Below, piece after piece: positions 62,619-64,000 of a stretch of DNA of 64,000 nucleotides. The notes beneath the pieces are model-generated. The model had not been told where the DNA came from. It was given only the letters and a program-made list of their open reading frames with translations, and ran no database searches. The translations under genes were made by a program, and so were the position numbers. The first letter of the stretch is position 1. The number at the start of each line of letters is the position of its first letter. The stretch covers positions 87,307 through 151,306 of the forward strand of contig CAWABU010000009.1 in the NCBI GenBank assembly GCA_963780345.1, in the 5' to 3' direction. The stretch is from PALSA-693 sp963780345. GTDB lineage: Bacteria; Actinomycetota; Acidimicrobiia; Acidimicrobiales; Palsa-688.

Positions 62619-62696
62619 ACGGCACCAGCAGATCGAGCAGTTCCATGCCCTCGGAACTCCTCATCCTCGGCTGGGTGAAATGTCGATGGAACGCAG

Positions 62697-62912
62697 CTAC
62701 TCCTTATCGTCGGCGACGAGCCGGACGTCGATGAGCTCGAGGCCGAGGGATTCGATCCGATTGAGGACGGTGTGCAGGGCTCCGTGGTCGGGAAGGTCAC
62801 ACCGCAACACGGTGATGCCGTGCCCCGCCGACACTGCGAAATCCTCGAACGCAACACGTAGCGCGGCTCTTGCTTCGCCTTTGAACGTGACCTCATAGCG
62901 CAACGCCGCCAT
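62697..62912 (-). CDS. Small ACT-like hypothetical protein (71 aa)
   Basis: ATG 62912 follows GGAGGG closely. Sequence MAALRYEVTFKGEARAALRVAFEDF...GITVLRCDLPDHGALHTVLNRIESLGLELIDVRLV has a beta-alpha-beta pattern like ACT/ferredoxin-like folds. Such proteins occur as single genes in actinobacteria; function unknown. The frame extends to 62978 but the longer N-terminus is not protein-like. Confidence 0.65.
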   Translation of the reverse strand: MAALRYEVTFKGEARAALRVAFEDFAVSAGHGITVLRCDLPDHGALHTVLNRIESLGLELIDVRLVADDKE

Positions 62913-63132
62913 TGTCCCTCCGAACCGGGTTGGAAGCTGTCTCCTGACTCTCGCATCGGCCGGGACGAGAAGCGTCATCCTGACCGGGGTGATTTCGGGC
63001 CAGAATCACCCAGCTCGGGGTGATGTCAGGCCTCTGCGAGCTCCGCATACTGGATGCAGACGGCCGGGAGGGTCCGGGTGCGGAAGAGAGGCACGATGAT
63101 GGTCCTGGCATGGAGGGTCGGGCAGATGGACG

Positions 63133-63275
63133 ATGCTGTGGTTCTTCCTGCTCCTCATCTGGATCTGGCTGCTCACCACCGTCTTCGGCGGCATGCATAC
63201 TCATCTTGGGCCCGCGGCGGCGGCAGTATCGACGACGCCGAGTACGCCCAGCTCAAGGCGAAGGCTTTGGCCTGA
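63133..63275 (+). pseudogene. Remnant of a PLDc_N-SHOCT small membrane protein
   Basis: ATG 63133 gives the first membrane helix LWFFLLLIWIWLLTTVFGG, as in the actinobacterial PLDc_N/SHOCT proteins. In another frame, the end at 63216-63275 reads GGGSIDDAEYAQLKAKALA, the SHOCT motif of the same family. The second helix and linker, normally 50-60 residues, are missing. An internal deletion with frame loss explains this. Confidence 0.6.
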
Positions 63276-63334
63276 CAGTTCTGTCCCGCCGAGCTCCTCC
63301 GGAGCCGGCTGCACAACCATCAGCGAGGTAGATC

Positions 63335-64000
63335 ATGGCTAGGGAGTCCAAAGGCAAGATCGCTGTCGACGTCCGGGATTCGGTGCCCGATTGGGCGCCG
63401 TACCTGGCGCCGAAGGCGCCGGTAGGCACGCCGAATATCCTGTTCCTGGCGTGGGACGACGTCGGTTACGGGACGATGGACGTGGTCGGAGGGCCGGTCG
63501 AGACGCCGAACATGCGCCGCATCGCCGACATGGGCGTGCGCTTCTCGAACTTCCACACGACGGCGCTGTGCTCGCCGTCGCGCTCGTCGTTGCTGACGGG
63601 CCGCAACGCCACGAGCAACGGCATGGCGACCATCGCCGAGTTCAGCTCGGGGTTTCCCGGCATTTCGACCCGGATCCCGTTCGAGAACAGGTTCATCTCC
63701 GAGGTGCTCGCCGAGCGCGGGTACAACAGCTCTTATTGCGTCGGGAAGTGGCACCTGACACCGGGCGAGGAGGGCAAGGTCGCCGCATTCAAGGGCCGCT
63801 GGCCCCTCGGGCGCGGCTTCGAGCGGTTCTACGGTTTCCTGGGCGGCGAGTCGAACCAGTGGTATCCCGATCTGGTTCAGGACAATAACCAGATCGAGGC
63901 CCCGGCCACGCCCGAGGAGGGCTACCACCTGTCGAAGGACCTCGCCGACCAGGCGATCGCCATGATCCAGTCGGCCAAGGTCATCGATCCGGACAAACCG
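63335..64000 (+). CDS. Sulfatase (arylsulfatase family), 5' part only
   Basis: ATG 63335 with GAGG upstream; 222 residues visible, open at the window edge. The metal site opening ILFLAWDDVGYG (Asp-Asp) and the modification motif CSPSR (Cys to formylglycine) in TTALCSPSRSSLLTGRNATSNG are intact, as are YCVGKWHLTPG (Lys, His) residues of the active site. The N-terminus has no signal peptide, like cytoplasmic arylsulfatases of the AtsA type. It hydrolyses sulfate esters. The upstream LuxR gene may be its former regulator. Confidence 0.92.
   Translation, partial: MARESKGKIAVDVRDSVPDWAPYLAPKAPVGTPNILFLAWDDVGYGTMDVVGGPVETPNMRRIADMGVRFSNFHTTALCSPSRSSLLTGRNATSNGMATIAEFSSGFPGISTRIPFENRFISEVLAERGYNSSYCVGKWHLTPGEEGKVAAFKGRWPLGRGFERFYGFLGGESNQWYPDLVQDNNQIEAPATPEEGYHLSKDLADQAIAMIQSAKVIDPDKP

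Overview
The window is high-GC DNA from an actinobacterium. It has F420-type PPOX and DUF5995 families, frequent GTG/TTG starts and dense gene packing. I lean towards a soil or sediment Acidimicrobiia-like lineage, but that is inference. Several genes carry single frameshifts, often at short GC runs, so either recent decay or draft-assembly indels must be kept in mind.

Layout. 1-5 kb: the start of an efflux adaptor gene (leftward, cut by the window edge), a degraded SARP/BTAD regulator with a triplicated 34-35 bp unit, and a frameshifted BNR-4 propeller protein with 300-bp Ig-like repeats. 5.7-13.3 kb: an arylsulfotransferase-like protein fused to a PLL lectin propeller, tRNA-Ser(CGA), a YcnI-like copper protein, a three-gene leftward set (GNAT, DUF5995, coiled coil) and an ABC exporter. 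13.4-20.2 kb: leftward operons for ABC-F/PPOX/metallo-beta-lactamase and LarB-LarC (nickel-pincer cofactor), then pheA and tRNA-Ser(TGA). Two copies of a covarying extragenic palindrome lie at 13.4 and 20.0 kb. 21.0-22.4 kb: a sigma factor translationally coupled to a membrane-anchored Ig-like partner.

The centrepiece is 22.5-40.3 kb. A guanidine-I (ykkC) riboswitch with an overlapping intrinsic terminator sits at 40,201-40,335 on the minus strand. It precedes about 18 tightly packed leftward genes: isochorismatase-like hydrolase, Dpp-type ABC transporter (binding protein, fused double ATPase, two permeases), GlnT-like glutamine synthetase, creatininase-family hydrolase, an agmatinase-family ureohydrolase, Rieske oxygenase, MBL hydrolase, a small lipocalin-like protein, a GdmH-like guanidine hydrolase, and urease ureABCFGD. 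The logic reads as import of a guanidino compound, trimming to guanidine, nickel-dependent hydrolysis to urea plus ammonia, urease cleavage, and capture of ammonia by glutamine synthetase. On the other side of the riboswitch lie a divergent third ureohydrolase and a leftward allantoinase/M20 pair, so the locus looks like a wider ureide and guanidine nitrogen-salvage island.

44-64 kb: SDRs, a membrane protein, nitroreductase, a response regulator with an unusual output region, a ModB-ModC fusion, F420/FMN enzymes, TetR, aldo/keto reductase, tRNA-Ser(GCT), a large secreted Ig-like protein, a transglycosylase-like protein, a multiply frameshifted LAL-type LuxR regulator, and the start of a sulfatase gene that runs off the right edge.
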